Of a stretch of 64,000 nucleotides of DNA, positions 25,828 through 33,377 are shown one piece after another. Positions within the stretch are counted from its first letter, which is position 1. Every line of letters begins with the position of its first letter. The position numbers and the translations under genes were made by a program. This DNA comes from Streptomyces sp. NBC_01224 (GTDB taxonomy: Bacteria > Actinomycetota > Actinomycetes > Streptomycetales > Streptomycetaceae), in NCBI RefSeq assembly GCF_036002945.1, contig NZ_CP108529.1:5203001-5267000 (forward strand). Reading direction: 5' to 3'. Below the pieces are notes generated by a model, which saw only the letters and a list, made by a program, of their open reading frames with translations, was not told the DNA's origin and did not search any database.

Positions 25828-25888
25828 ACCCCCGTCCCCCCGCACGACGTCCCCGTGCGCCCCGATGCGTCACATCTGGAGTGTGTCC

Positions 25889-27223
25889 GTGTCCGCGAAT
25901 CCCGCGTCCGCCGCCGCGACCGACAGCCCGTCCGGCTCCGGCTCCGGTTTCCGTATACCCAAGGTCCCGTTCTGGGCCCAGATAGTCGCCGGTCTCGTCC
26001 TCGGTGTCCTGCTCGGGTGGCTTGCCCGTTCATACGACATCAACTGGCTCTACACCACGCTCGACAAGGTCGGCCACATCTTCGTCCAGCTGCTGAAGCT
26101 GGCCGTCGCGCCGCTCGTCTTCTTCGCGATCCTGGTGTCGATCACCAACCTGCGCAAGGTCAACAACGCCGCCCGGCTGGCCACCCGTACCCTGCTCTGG
26201 TTCATGATCACCTCGCTGATCGCGGTCGCCATCGGCCTCGCGATCGGCCTGATCACCAACCCGGGTTCCGGTACGGGACTGACCCCGAAGGACGGCAAGC
26301 TGCCGGAGCACGCGGGCTCCTGGCTCGACTTCCTCACCGGCATCATCCCGGACAACGTGATCACGCCGTTCACCGAGCTGAACGTGCTCCAGATCGTCTT
26401 CATGGCGGCCGTCGCCGGTATCGCGGCTCTCCAGCTCGGTGAGAAGGCCCAGCCGATCCTCACTCTCAGCGAGTCCGTCCTGGAGCTGCTCCAGAAGGCC
26501 CTGTGGTGGGTCATCCGCCTCGCCCCCATCGGCACCATCGGCCTCATCGGCTACGCGATCGCCGACTACGGCTGGGACCTGATCGGCAAGTACGCGACGT
26601 TCACCGCCGACGTCTACATCGGCTGCGCCCTGGTGCTGTTCGGGGTGTACCCGCTGCTGCTCGTCACCGTCGCCAAGCTCAGCCCGCTGCAGTTCTTCAA
26701 GGGCGCCTGGCCGGCGATCCAGCTGGCCTTCGTCTCCCGTTCCTCGGTCGGCACGATGCCGGTCACCCAGAAGGTCACCGAGCGCCTCGGCGTCCCGAAG
26801 GAGTACGCCTCCTTCTCGGTCCCGTTCGGCGCGACCACCAAGATGGACGGCTGCGCGGCGATCTACCCGGCGCTGGCGGCGATCTTCATCGCGCAGATCT
26901 TCGACGTCCAGCTGGGCGTCGGTGACTACGTCCTGATCGCGTTCGTCTCGGTGATCGGCTCCGCGGCCACCGCCGGTCTCACCGGTGCGACGGTCATGCT
27001 GACCCTCACGCTGTCGACGCTGGGCCTCCCCCTGGAGGGCGTCGGTCTGCTCATGGCCATCGACCCGATCCTGGACATGATGCGTACGGCCACCAACGTT
27101 GCTGGTCAAGTTGTAACCCCGTTGATTGTGGCTTCGCGGGAGAAGATCCTCGACCGCGACAGGTACAACGCGGCGACGTCCTCCCCCGAGGACGAGCCGC
27201 AGGCTGTGCTCGCCGCCGCCTGA
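25889..27223 (+). CDS. DAACS (glutamate/dicarboxylate-type) symporter, predicted cystine importer
   Basis: A 444-residue secondary transporter of the dicarboxylate/amino acid:cation symporter family. Hallmarks are AVAPLVFFAILVSITNL, the serine-rich hairpin AFVSRSSVGTMPVT, SVPFGATTKMDGCA, and MAIDPILDMMRTATNV (helix 8 substrate motif). GTG 25889 is chosen because GGAG lies seven bases upstream. The family includes DctA, GltP and the cystine carrier TcyP; the cysteine leader peptide upstream points to cystine (inference). From 27104 onward the coding sequence looks element-derived: codons are A/T-richer (GTT GCT GGT CAA GTT GTA) and the last 38 residues are a diverged version of the C-terminus encoded at 29005-29133. 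Confidence 0.85.
   Translation: MSANPASAAATDSPSGSGSGFRIPKVPFWAQIVAGLVLGVLLGWLARSYDINWLYTTLDKVGHIFVQLLKLAVAPLVFFAILVSITNLRKVNNAARLATRTLLWFMITSLIAVAIGLAIGLITNPGSGTGLTPKDGKLPEHAGSWLDFLTGIIPDNVITPFTELNVLQIVFMAAVAGIAALQLGEKAQPILTLSESVLELLQKALWWVIRLAPIGTIGLIGYAIADYGWDLIGKYATFTADVYIGCALVLFGVYPLLLVTVAKLSPLQFFKGAWPAIQLAFVSRSSVGTMPVTQKVTERLGVPKEYASFSVPFGATTKMDGCAAIYPALAAIFIAQIFDVQLGVGDYVLIAFVSVIGSAATAGLTGATVMLTLTLSTLGLPLEGVGLLMAIDPILDMMRTATNVAGQVVTPLIVASREKILDRDRYNAATSSPEDEPQAVLAAA
27104..27118. other. probable attL
   Basis: The core GGTCA is followed on the element side by AGTTGTAACCCCGTTGATTG. Its reverse complement shares CAATC...GGTTAC with the element side of the right end (28979-28989), as expected for the two arms of a serine-integrase attP. 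The exact crossover dinucleotide cannot be fixed from one sequence. Confidence 0.45.
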
Positions 27224-27238
27224 CGTCCTCAGGCTCGT

Positions 27239-27285
27239 ACGGAACGTGCCCCGCACCCGCGATTTGGGTGTGGGGCACGTTCCGT
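27239..27285 (+). terminator. strong terminator after symporter
   Basis: 20-bp arms (27239-27258 and 27266-27285, core GGAACGTGCCCCGCACCC) with a single mismatch and a 7-nt loop, 15 bases after the stop codon. It lies inside the element, so element insertion brought both a new 3' end and a terminator. Confidence 0.85.
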
Positions 27286-27480
27286 TGGTGGGTGTGCTGC
27301 TCGTGCGCCGATGATCTGGGTTCGGGCCTCGGAGCCGCGGTGCCCGGAATCCTGTGGCTGGTCACGGGCCTGCACCCCGGAGATGTGGGCTTCACTGTCG
27401 AGGTGCACGATGCCCCTGTCGCGGACCCGGTGTGGGAGGACGTCCATCGACGGCTGCCTTGCCGACCGGGCCAAGTCGGT
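27268..27480 (+). pseudogene. fragment of a small conserved protein inside the element
   Basis: The plus frame reads GLGAAVPGILWLVTGLHPGDVGFTVEVHDAPV then WEDVHRR. This has the regular amphipathic beta pattern of a small Streptomyces protein family that I recognise only by its LVTGLHxGxVGFTVE core. The N-terminus runs into the terminator hairpin and the C-terminus collides with the integrase 3' end, so both ends are missing. Low-to-moderate confidence; it may be the last scrap of element cargo. Confidence 0.35.
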
Positions 27481-28922
27481 CAGCTCGAAGAACCCTCGTC
27501 CATCGCGCCGACCAGCCTGACCTTGATCGACGTGACCTCGGGAGGCTTGCGCCGCCCGCGGCCGACGCTGAACACGTCAACGTGGTCGATCACCGTCGCC
27601 ACGATGGCCCGGCGGCGCTCAAGGTTCTCGATGCCATCGTCCATCCAGATCGTCAGTGGGTCGGTCTCGGCGCGGGATCGACGGATGACCGTCGCGGCCT
27701 CGCGCGTACGCAGAGTTTGGAGTTCTTCACGGAGGTGAGCCAAGGAGTCGAAGTAGTCCTCATCCTCCATCTGCCCGTCCTTCCAACGGCTCCTAAGCGC
27801 ACGGATACGCGTCTCCAACAGGCTGATCTCGCCCGTGAGTTCCTCGGCCGGCACTTCCTCCCGCTGGGGCATCCGTGCCCTGAGGGCCACTTCGACCACC
27901 TCGTTGAGCCGCTCCTCGATCCACACGTACTTGCGGCTGACCTTCCCGCAGCCAAGGCGGCCGTCCTTGCCCCTCTGGCCAGAGTGACAGAACGTCCGCC
28001 GGAACGTCCGCCCCTGGATGGTCGCCCACTGGACGCGCAGGGCGGACCCGCAATTCCCGCATCGTAGGAATCCGGAGTACAAGTGCTTCCTCTTGCCTGA
28101 GCCCTGCGCCGCCGGTGTGGCTCGACCGTCAAGCAGGGTCTGGACGTTCTCCCACTGCTCCCGAGTCAGCGGGGCGCCGTAGATGCTGTCCCCGATGTCC
28201 TGGCCCCTGTAGGTGATGATTCCGCCGGTCCGCTCGGAGCGGTACACGCGCTTCACGGACTGGATCGTCCAAGCGCCACCCTGCGGGGTCGTAGTTCCTT
28301 CGGAATTCCAGCAGCGAGCCACGTCACCAGGCGTCTTCGGGCTTCGATCCATCAGCATCCGATAGCCCTCGCGGATGAGCTCGGCCTCGGCTTCGTCCAG
28401 CTTCTGGAAGTGTGAACCCGTCTTGAAGCCGAACTGCCTCTTCCCGCCCGCGTGCGGTTTCCCCTGTTCCCTGCGCTGCAGAAGCGAGTTGTTGACCCGC
28501 TCCGACATGCGCTCGGTCTCCTGCTGAGCCACGGCACCCTTGATCGTCAGGATCATGCGTCCGTTGGCGGTCGATGTGTCCTCGCCCTCGGTCGTGGCGA
28601 ATGCGAAACCGTGCTCCTTCTGCTCCTCCAGGAAGCTGGTCAGTTCGCCGATCCGGCGCGTCAGGCGGTCGATGGAGTAGACGACGATGCCGTCGATGAG
28701 GCCGTCGCGGGCGTCGCGGAGCATCTCCGTGTACTGGGAGCGGCGGCGCTTGCTCGTGGTCGACGCCGAGACGTCGTTCTCGGGGTAGAGCTTGAGGACG
28801 CCCCACCCCATGCGCTCGCACAGCTCCCGGCATGCCTTCTCTTGGCGCTGAATGCCCAGCTCCTGGCCCTTGCGGTCCTTGCTGATCCGGACGTAGATCC
28901 CTACACGCTTCGGCTTGGCCAT
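27480..28922 (-). CDS. int: large serine recombinase (integrase)
   Basis: A 480-residue large serine recombinase. The N-terminal catalytic domain starts RVGIYVRISKDRKGQELG with nucleophile Ser14 and continues DGIVVYSIDRLTRR and AQQETERMSERV. A recombinase domain covers residues about 190-290. A zinc beta-ribbon (LRCGNCGSALRV...CHSGQRG...LGCGK) and a coiled-coil region (EISLLETRIRALRSRW...LREELQTLRTRE) complete it. All domains are present, so it could be active. ATG 28922 gives MAKPKRVGIYV and follows AGGGGTGGGAC; the longer frame to 28976 lacks an RBS. It is the only complete gene in the element. Confidence 0.93.
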   Translation of the reverse strand: MAKPKRVGIYVRISKDRKGQELGIQRQEKACRELCERMGWGVLKLYPENDVSASTTSKRRRSQYTEMLRDARDGLIDGIVVYSIDRLTRRIGELTSFLEEQKEHGFAFATTEGEDTSTANGRMILTIKGAVAQQETERMSERVNNSLLQRREQGKPHAGGKRQFGFKTGSHFQKLDEAEAELIREGYRMLMDRSPKTPGDVARCWNSEGTTTPQGGAWTIQSVKRVYRSERTGGIITYRGQDIGDSIYGAPLTREQWENVQTLLDGRATPAAQGSGKRKHLYSGFLRCGNCGSALRVQWATIQGRTFRRTFCHSGQRGKDGRLGCGKVSRKYVWIEERLNEVVEVALRARMPQREEVPAEELTGEISLLETRIRALRSRWKDGQMEDEDYFDSLAHLREELQTLRTREAATVIRRSRAETDPLTIWMDDGIENLERRRAIVATVIDHVDVFSVGRGRRKPPEVTSIKVRLVGAMDEGSSS

Positions 28923-28978
28923 GTCCCACCCCTGGTCACGGACGACGTACCTGCGCTCTGACCAACGTGCATACACGC

Positions 28979-29004
28979 AATCCGGTTACGGACGTGGAAG
29001 GTCA
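28979..29004. other. probable attR
   Basis: Element-side sequence CAATCCGGTTACGGACGTGG runs into the core GGTCA (29000-29004). To the right, GGCGCTGGTCCC continues the interrupted symporter gene. ACGTnGnnGGTCA is shared with the left junction. Confidence 0.45.
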
Positions 29005-29133
29005 GGCGCTGGTCCCGTGATCGTCTGGGCCCGCGAGAAGATCCTCGACCTCGATGCGTACAACTCGGGCCCGGCCTCCCCGGTCGACGACGAGGTGCGC
29101 GAGGAGCCGGTGAGCGTCCCGGTCGCCGCGTAA
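29005..29133 (+). pseudogene. displaced original 3' end of the DAACS symporter
   Basis: Encodes VIVWAREKILDLDAYNSG and a short acidic tail ending PVAA, matching the symporter C-terminus (LIVASREKILDRDRYNAA). The 15-bp stretch GAGAAGATCCTCGAC is identical in both. Joined to the left flank in the GGTCA register it reads GQALVP and then loses frame by one missing G (CCCGTG instead of CCCGGTG), consistent with decay after displacement. Confidence 0.7.
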
Positions 29134-29167
29134 CGGCCACAGCTTCCGCCGGGCTCCGGCCGGCACC

Positions 29168-29953
29168 TCAGGGAGCGGTGGCCGAGGCGACGAAGAGGGG
29201 GAGGGCGAGGAACAGCCGCCCTGTCCGGGCGCGTGCGCGCTGGTCCGCGGTCCAGGCCGAGGCCTCCGCGGCGGTGAGGGCGCCCGTGTCCCTGGCCGCT
29301 TCCGCCAGTCCGGTGATCACCGGCAGCGCCGCGGCGTCCGTGAGGACTGCCGTACGCACCTGCGCTCCGACGTCCTCGAAGCCCGCGTCCAGCAGCAGAT
29401 TCCGGTGGCGGCGGGCGGCCCGGGGGCTCGGTACCGTGTCGGCCTTCGCGTGCACGACGGTACGGGTGAGTGCGGGGTCGTCGGAGTCGATGACGAAGGT
29501 GTCCCAGTCCTGTCCGATCAGGACGGCCCGCCCGCCGGCGATCAGGACGCGTCGTGCCTCGCGCAGTGCGGCAGCGGGGTCGGCGAGGGCGTGCAGCACC
29601 TTGTCGGCGCGGTAGCCGTGCAGGGAGTGGTCGGGGAAGGGGAGGGCGTACGCGTCCGTTGTCCGGATGTCCGCGCCGGGGAGCCGCTCCCGGGCGACGG
29701 CGACCATCCGCGCGTCGAGATCCGCGCCGATGGCCCGGGCACCGAGCGCGGCCAGCTCGGCGACCGCGGTTCCGGTCCCGCAGCCGATGTCGACGACGGC
29801 GGTGCCCGCTCCTGCCCGGAGCAGTTCGTAGCTGTGGTGCCGGAGGGCGGCGGCGCCGGGGATCCGCTCGGCCGTGTCGAGGAGCGTGGCGAGAGGCGTG
29901 GCCCGGGAGGCCGGTACGGATGTGGTCGCGGGTGTGGTCCAGGGCTTGTCCAT
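29168..29953 (-). CDS. class I SAM-dependent methyltransferase
   Basis: A 261-residue methyltransferase with motif I VVDIGCGTGTAVAEL at about residue 60, IGADLDARMVAVAR, TDAYALPFPDHSLHGYRADKVLHAL and REARRVLIAGGRAVLIGQDW. It resembles the UbiE/COQ5-like group, but the substrate is unknown. ATG 29953 is chosen because the divergent MerR gene starts at 29982, leaving only 28 bp between starts. Confidence 0.88.
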   Translation of the reverse strand: MDKPWTTPATTSVPASRATPLATLLDTAERIPGAAALRHHSYELLRAGAGTAVVDIGCGTGTAVAELAALGARAIGADLDARMVAVARERLPGADIRTTDAYALPFPDHSLHGYRADKVLHALADPAAALREARRVLIAGGRAVLIGQDWDTFVIDSDDPALTRTVVHAKADTVPSPRAARRHRNLLLDAGFEDVGAQVRTAVLTDAAALPVITGLAEAARDTGALTAAEASAWTADQRARARTGRLFLALPLFVASATAP

Positions 29954-29981
29954 GGTCGGCAGGCTGCGACTTAATGTCGGC
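29954..29981. promoter_or_regulatory. compact divergent promoter, probable MerR operator
   Basis: Only 28 bp separate the two start codons. ACTTAATGTCGGC supplies a possible -10 for the rightward gene, whose start codon would then be at or near the transcript start. Both mRNAs are probably leaderless or nearly so, and the MerR protein would bind over both promoters. Confidence 0.45.
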
Positions 29982-30383
29982 ATGAAGTCAAGCGAGGCGG
30001 GGGCTCTGCTGGGCATCGGGGACGCGGCGGCGCGTTTCGGGCTGCCCACGCATGTGCTGCGGCACTGGGAGGCGGTGGGGCTCGTGACGCCCGCGCGGGA
30101 CGGTGCGGGGAGACGGCGTTACGGTACGGACGACCTCACCCGGGTCGCGGTCGTCGTCCGGGCCAAGCAGGCGGGTCTCGGCCTGGATACGATCCGGGTC
30201 CTGGTCGCCGCCGCGGACCCCGCCGAGCGTCGGGCGGTGCTCGTCGGTGAGGCGGTGCGGCTGCGGACCCGTATCGCTGCCGCGCAGGCCTCGCTGGACC
30301 TGGTCGAGTGCGCGCTGGGCTGCGAGCACGACGACTTCACCCGGTGCCCGCACTACCGCACGCACGTGGCACTCGGGCTCTGA
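29982..30383 (+). CDS. MerR-family transcriptional regulator
   Basis: A 133-residue MerR protein: IGDAAARFGLPTHVLRHWEAVGLVTPARDGAGRRRYGTDDL is the winged HTH. A dimerisation helix (LRTRIAAAQASLDLVE) follows and a Cys/His tail GCEHDDFTRCPHY could bind metal or sense thiols. It probably controls the divergent methyltransferase. Confidence 0.9.
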   Translation: MKSSEAGALLGIGDAAARFGLPTHVLRHWEAVGLVTPARDGAGRRRYGTDDLTRVAVVVRAKQAGLGLDTIRVLVAAADPAERRAVLVGEAVRLRTRIAAAQASLDLVECALGCEHDDFTRCPHYRTHVALGL

Positions 30384-30432
30384 GCACCACGTGCGTGCGT
30401 GATGCGACGCGCCTCGCCCCGTCCAGGCCGGA

Positions 30433-31620
30433 TCAGTGCTGGAACCCGACCTCGGGGTTGTCCGGTGTCGGGCCGTCCAGGAGCGGCTGGGGCGTGCCCC
30501 GCAGATGCAGATCGAAGAAGGCCGCGACATAGTCCCGGGTGATCCGCATCGAGCGTTCGCCGGAGAGCGGTGCCTCGGGGGCGACGATGCCCAACTGGCC
30601 TCCCAGTGCGGGGACATCGGTGAAGGTGAAGTGGCCGGATCCGGTGACGGTCAGCCAGCGCTTCCAGCCGTCCAGTCGCGCCCAGCCCTCGTCCCAGCTC
30701 TCGTCCTCACCGCCGGGATGGTGGTCGGAGGCGGTGCCGAGCATCAGGAACGGTCTGCCGTCGAGCCCGCCGGCGGGGACCGGGTCGAAGAAGGTGCCGT
30801 CCATGTCGACCCCGGCGCGCACGCGGTGGTCGGTGGCCATCGTCGAGGCGGTGGCGTTGCCGCCGATGGAATGGCCGGCCATGCCGATCCGGTCCGGGTC
30901 GATCACGCGGGCGTGACGCCAGGCCGGGTGACGGCCGGTCAGCCGGTCCAGTACGAAGGAGAGGTCCTCGGCCCGCCCCGTGGCCACGGCTGCGATCCCC
31001 GTCGTCGCGGTCTGTTCGCAGGCGGCGCAGGTGAGCAGGCGCCCGCCGGGGAAGGTGGTGCCGGTGGACTCGTAGGCGTGGTCGACCGTCGCGACGACGT
31101 ATCCACGGCTGGCCAGGTCCTCGGCCAGGCCGGTCAGCGTTGTCCGTGGCGTGCCGAAGCCGGGGGAGAGCACCACCAGCGGGAACCGGCCGGGTGCCGG
31201 GCGGGCGGCCAGGCGCGCGTGGGTGAGTGTGGCGCTGACCGTGGTCGCGGGGACCACGTCCTCCAGACCGCGGGACGCCAGCATCAGCCGGGCTTCGTCC
31301 GTGGTCATATACGGCGCGGTCGTCGTGCCGCTGCCGGGCCGGGCCGGGTAGTGGACCGACACCATCAACTGCCGGGCGCCCGCCGCCGGGACCCAGGGGT
31401 CCGGTCGGCTCCGGTCGGTCAGATGCAGGGTGTCCCGGCCCGTTGCGTAGGGTCCGGTCGGCCGGGGGACTTCGAGTGACGGTCCGGTCGCGGCGTGCGC
31501 CGCAGAGGTCGCATCGGGACGGGTTCCGGGACCCGGGGCGGCTAAGGCGGTCGTGGGCGAGGCGAGCAGGACGGCCAGGGTGATCGCCGTGGCCGTGGCC
31601 CGGCTGCGAAGACTGATCAT
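30433..31620 (-). CDS. secreted alpha/beta hydrolase (PAF-acetylhydrolase/lipase-like)
   Basis: A 395-residue protein with a Sec signal (ATAITLAVLLASPTTALAAP) and an alpha/beta-hydrolase core: PLVVLSPGFGTPRTTLT oxyanion region, VVATVDHAYES, and nucleophile elbow GMAGHSIGGNATAS. A late HFTF supplies the catalytic His. The layout resembles platelet-activating-factor acetylhydrolase/dienelactone-hydrolase-like Streptomyces lipases. Start at ATG 31620 gives the signal peptide directly. Confidence 0.87.
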   Translation of the reverse strand: MISLRSRATATAITLAVLLASPTTALAAPGPGTRPDATSAAHAATGPSLEVPRPTGPYATGRDTLHLTDRSRPDPWVPAAGARQLMVSVHYPARPGSGTTTAPYMTTDEARLMLASRGLEDVVPATTVSATLTHARLAARPAPGRFPLVVLSPGFGTPRTTLTGLAEDLASRGYVVATVDHAYESTGTTFPGGRLLTCAACEQTATTGIAAVATGRAEDLSFVLDRLTGRHPAWRHARVIDPDRIGMAGHSIGGNATASTMATDHRVRAGVDMDGTFFDPVPAGGLDGRPFLMLGTASDHHPGGEDESWDEGWARLDGWKRWLTVTGSGHFTFTDVPALGGQLGIVAPEAPLSGERSMRITRDYVAAFFDLHLRGTPQPLLDGPTPDNPEVGFQH

Positions 31621-31837
31621 GGTGAAGACGCTACGGATCCGACTGTGCGGGAACATCGCGCGCAGGGGGGAACCGCTGTCCCACCACAGGGTGATCCCGG
31701 GCCCCGGGAGACATGACTTTCGGCGGGGCGCAACCGGCCACTCGGCGGCCGCGGAAGTCCTCTCCGTACGACGGGCAAGAGGCCTGCGCCGTACTCTTGC
31801 CGAGGAGTGGGGCAGCGGGGGCGGGAGGAAGTCGGAC

Positions 31838-32497
31838 GTGGGTGCTGTGAAGAGCAAACGGATGCCGCGTGCCGTGCGCGAGCAGCAGATGATGGACGCC
31901 GCGGTACGGACGTTCGGGCAGCGCGGATACCGGGCCGCTTCGATGGACGAGATCGCGGAGCTGGCCGGGGTGTCCAAGCCGCTGGTCTATCTGTATCTGA
32001 ATTCCAAGGAGGAGCTCTTCACCGCCTGCATCCAGCGCGAGGCGAAAGCGCTGGTCGCAGCAGTGCAGTCGGGGGTGGAGCCGGAGCTTCCGGCGGATCG
32101 GCAACTGTGGGCGGGGCTACGGGCATTCTTCACGCACACCGCGGAGAACCCGGACGGCTGGGCGGTACTGCACCGGCAGGCGCGTACGCACGGGGAGCCG
32201 TTCGCCACCGAGGTCATGGTGATGCGCGACGAGATCGTTGCGTTCGTGACGGGTCTGATCGGTGCGGCGGCCCGTGAGGCCCACCATGATCCGGCCCTGC
32301 CGGACCGCGATGTGGCGGGTCTGGCGCAGGCCCTCGTGGGGGCCGCGGAGTCGCTCGCCGGCTGGGCCAACGACACCCCGGGCGTCTCGGCGAAGGAAGC
32401 CGCGGCCACGCTGATGAACTTCGCCTGGGCGGGTCTGGGGAACCTCATGCACGGTCGCCCGTGGCTGCCGCCGAGCCAGTCCGCCGGTCAGAGGTAG
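31838..32497 (+). CDS. TetR-family regulator, probable controller of MaoC-FabG4-FadA2 genes
   Basis: A 219-residue regulator. The HTH reads MMDAAVRTFGQRGYRAASMDEIAELAGVSKPLVYLYLNSKEELF. The C-terminal ligand domain (HTAENPDGWAVLHRQARTHGEPF...VTGLIGAAAREA) resembles TetR proteins that sense acyl-CoAs. GTG 31838 has GGAGGA ten bases upstream. It converges on the MaoC gene with a 10-bp gap; a palindrome between fabG4 and fadA2 is a candidate operator. Confidence 0.88.
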   Translation: MGAVKSKRMPRAVREQQMMDAAVRTFGQRGYRAASMDEIAELAGVSKPLVYLYLNSKEELFTACIQREAKALVAAVQSGVEPELPADRQLWAGLRAFFTHTAENPDGWAVLHRQARTHGEPFATEVMVMRDEIVAFVTGLIGAAAREAHHDPALPDRDVAGLAQALVGAAESLAGWANDTPGVSAKEAAATLMNFAWAGLGNLMHGRPWLPPSQSAGQR

Positions 32498-32507
32498 CAG
32501 CGGCCGG

Positions 32508-33371
32508 TCACGGATCCGCTCCTCCACCGTCCCGCGTCGTCGATCCCGTGAGGTGGACCCGGCTGCCGCTGCGGAGCTGGAAGGCGGAGCCCGATCCGTC
32601 CGCCGCGTACGTCACCGTCGCCGGGAGCAGGACCGGTGCCTTGAATTCGGCGCGTACGGAACGGATCCGGCCCGGATCGGCGGCCTCGGCCAGGCAGCGG
32701 GCGACCGTCCACATGCCGTGCGCGATGGCCCTCGGGAAGCCGAACAGCCGGGCCGTCAGCGGGTACAGATGGATGGGGTTCCGGTCACCGGACGCCGCAC
32801 CGTAGCGACGTCCCAGATCGCCGGGGAGCCGCCACTCGGCGACGGCGGGGAGCTCGGTGGCAGGGGCTGCGCCGACGGCGCTGGGAGCGACAGCGTTCGT
32901 GGCCGGGAGGCGGGACAGATAGCCGCTGCGCGAGTCCCAGACCAGCTCACCGCCCGAACGGGCCTCCGTCACCATGCTGACCTCGGTGCCACGGCGGTGC
33001 GGCGTCAACGTGTCCGCGTACACGGTCAGTTCGAGCGGATCCCTGACGGGTGCAGCCCGGTGCCGGGTGATCTCGATCCAGGTGTGGACCAGCCCGACGA
33101 CCGGCAGCGGGAAGTTCCGCCCGGTCATCAGCCGCATCGCGAGGGGGAAGCCCAGCACATGGGGGTACGTCAGCGGCAGCGGGCCCGACTCGGGGAAGCC
33201 GCAGATCCTGCTGTACGAGGCGAGGGCACCGGGGGCGATGCGGACGTTTCCGGCCGTCAGCCGGTCGGCGGTGAGCGTGGCACCGGACCGGCCGGCGCGC
33301 TTGAACGGGGACGTGAGCGCGCCCCGTACGAGTGATGCCGTCAGGGTCCGGGAAGGGGCAGCAGTCGTCAT
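32508..33371 (-). CDS. htdX: MaoC-like (R)-3-hydroxyacyl thioester dehydratase
   Basis: A 287-residue double-hotdog protein. The C-terminal hydratase motif RRYGAASGDRNPIHLYPLTARLFGFPRAIAHGMW carries the catalytic Asp and His. The N-terminal half (PLTYPHVLGFPLAMRLM) is the degenerate hotdog. Gene order MaoC-FabG4-FadA2 mirrors M. tuberculosis Rv0241c (HtdX)-Rv0242c (FabG4)-Rv0243 (FadA2), so this is the htdX-equivalent. It ends six bases before fabG4 in the same operon. Confidence 0.88.
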   Translation of the reverse strand: MTTAAPSRTLTASLVRGALTSPFKRAGRSGATLTADRLTAGNVRIAPGALASYSRICGFPESGPLPLTYPHVLGFPLAMRLMTGRNFPLPVVGLVHTWIEITRHRAAPVRDPLELTVYADTLTPHRRGTEVSMVTEARSGGELVWDSRSGYLSRLPATNAVAPSAVGAAPATELPAVAEWRLPGDLGRRYGAASGDRNPIHLYPLTARLFGFPRAIAHGMWTVARCLAEAADPGRIRSVRAEFKAPVLLPATVTYAADGSGSAFQLRSGSRVHLTGSTTRDGGGADP

Positions 33372-33377
33372 CGGACG

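Larger units (their letters stand above)
27104..29004. mobile_element. 1.9-kb integrase-only element inserted in symporter 3' end
   Basis: Bounded by the shared core GGTCA (27104-27108 and 29000-29004). It contains, in order, a substitute symporter 3' end, a terminator, a gene fragment and a large serine integrase on the minus strand. The chromosomal halves rejoin as ...ACCAACGT-GC-GGTCAGGCGCTGGTC, which restores the family-typical TNVAGQALVP reading. It looks like the remains of a larger integrative element that has lost its cargo. Confidence 0.65.

Noticed and set aside
25736..25888. N-terminal extension of the symporter to 25736
   Set aside because: It overlaps the leader peptide in another frame, has no RBS and would add a Pro/Ala-rich tail absent from the family. 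GTG 25889 has an RBS.
27480..28922. Small transposon resolvase/invertase instead of integrase
   Set aside because: At 480 residues with recombinase, zinc-ribbon and coiled-coil domains it is a large serine integrase, not a 180-residue resolvase.
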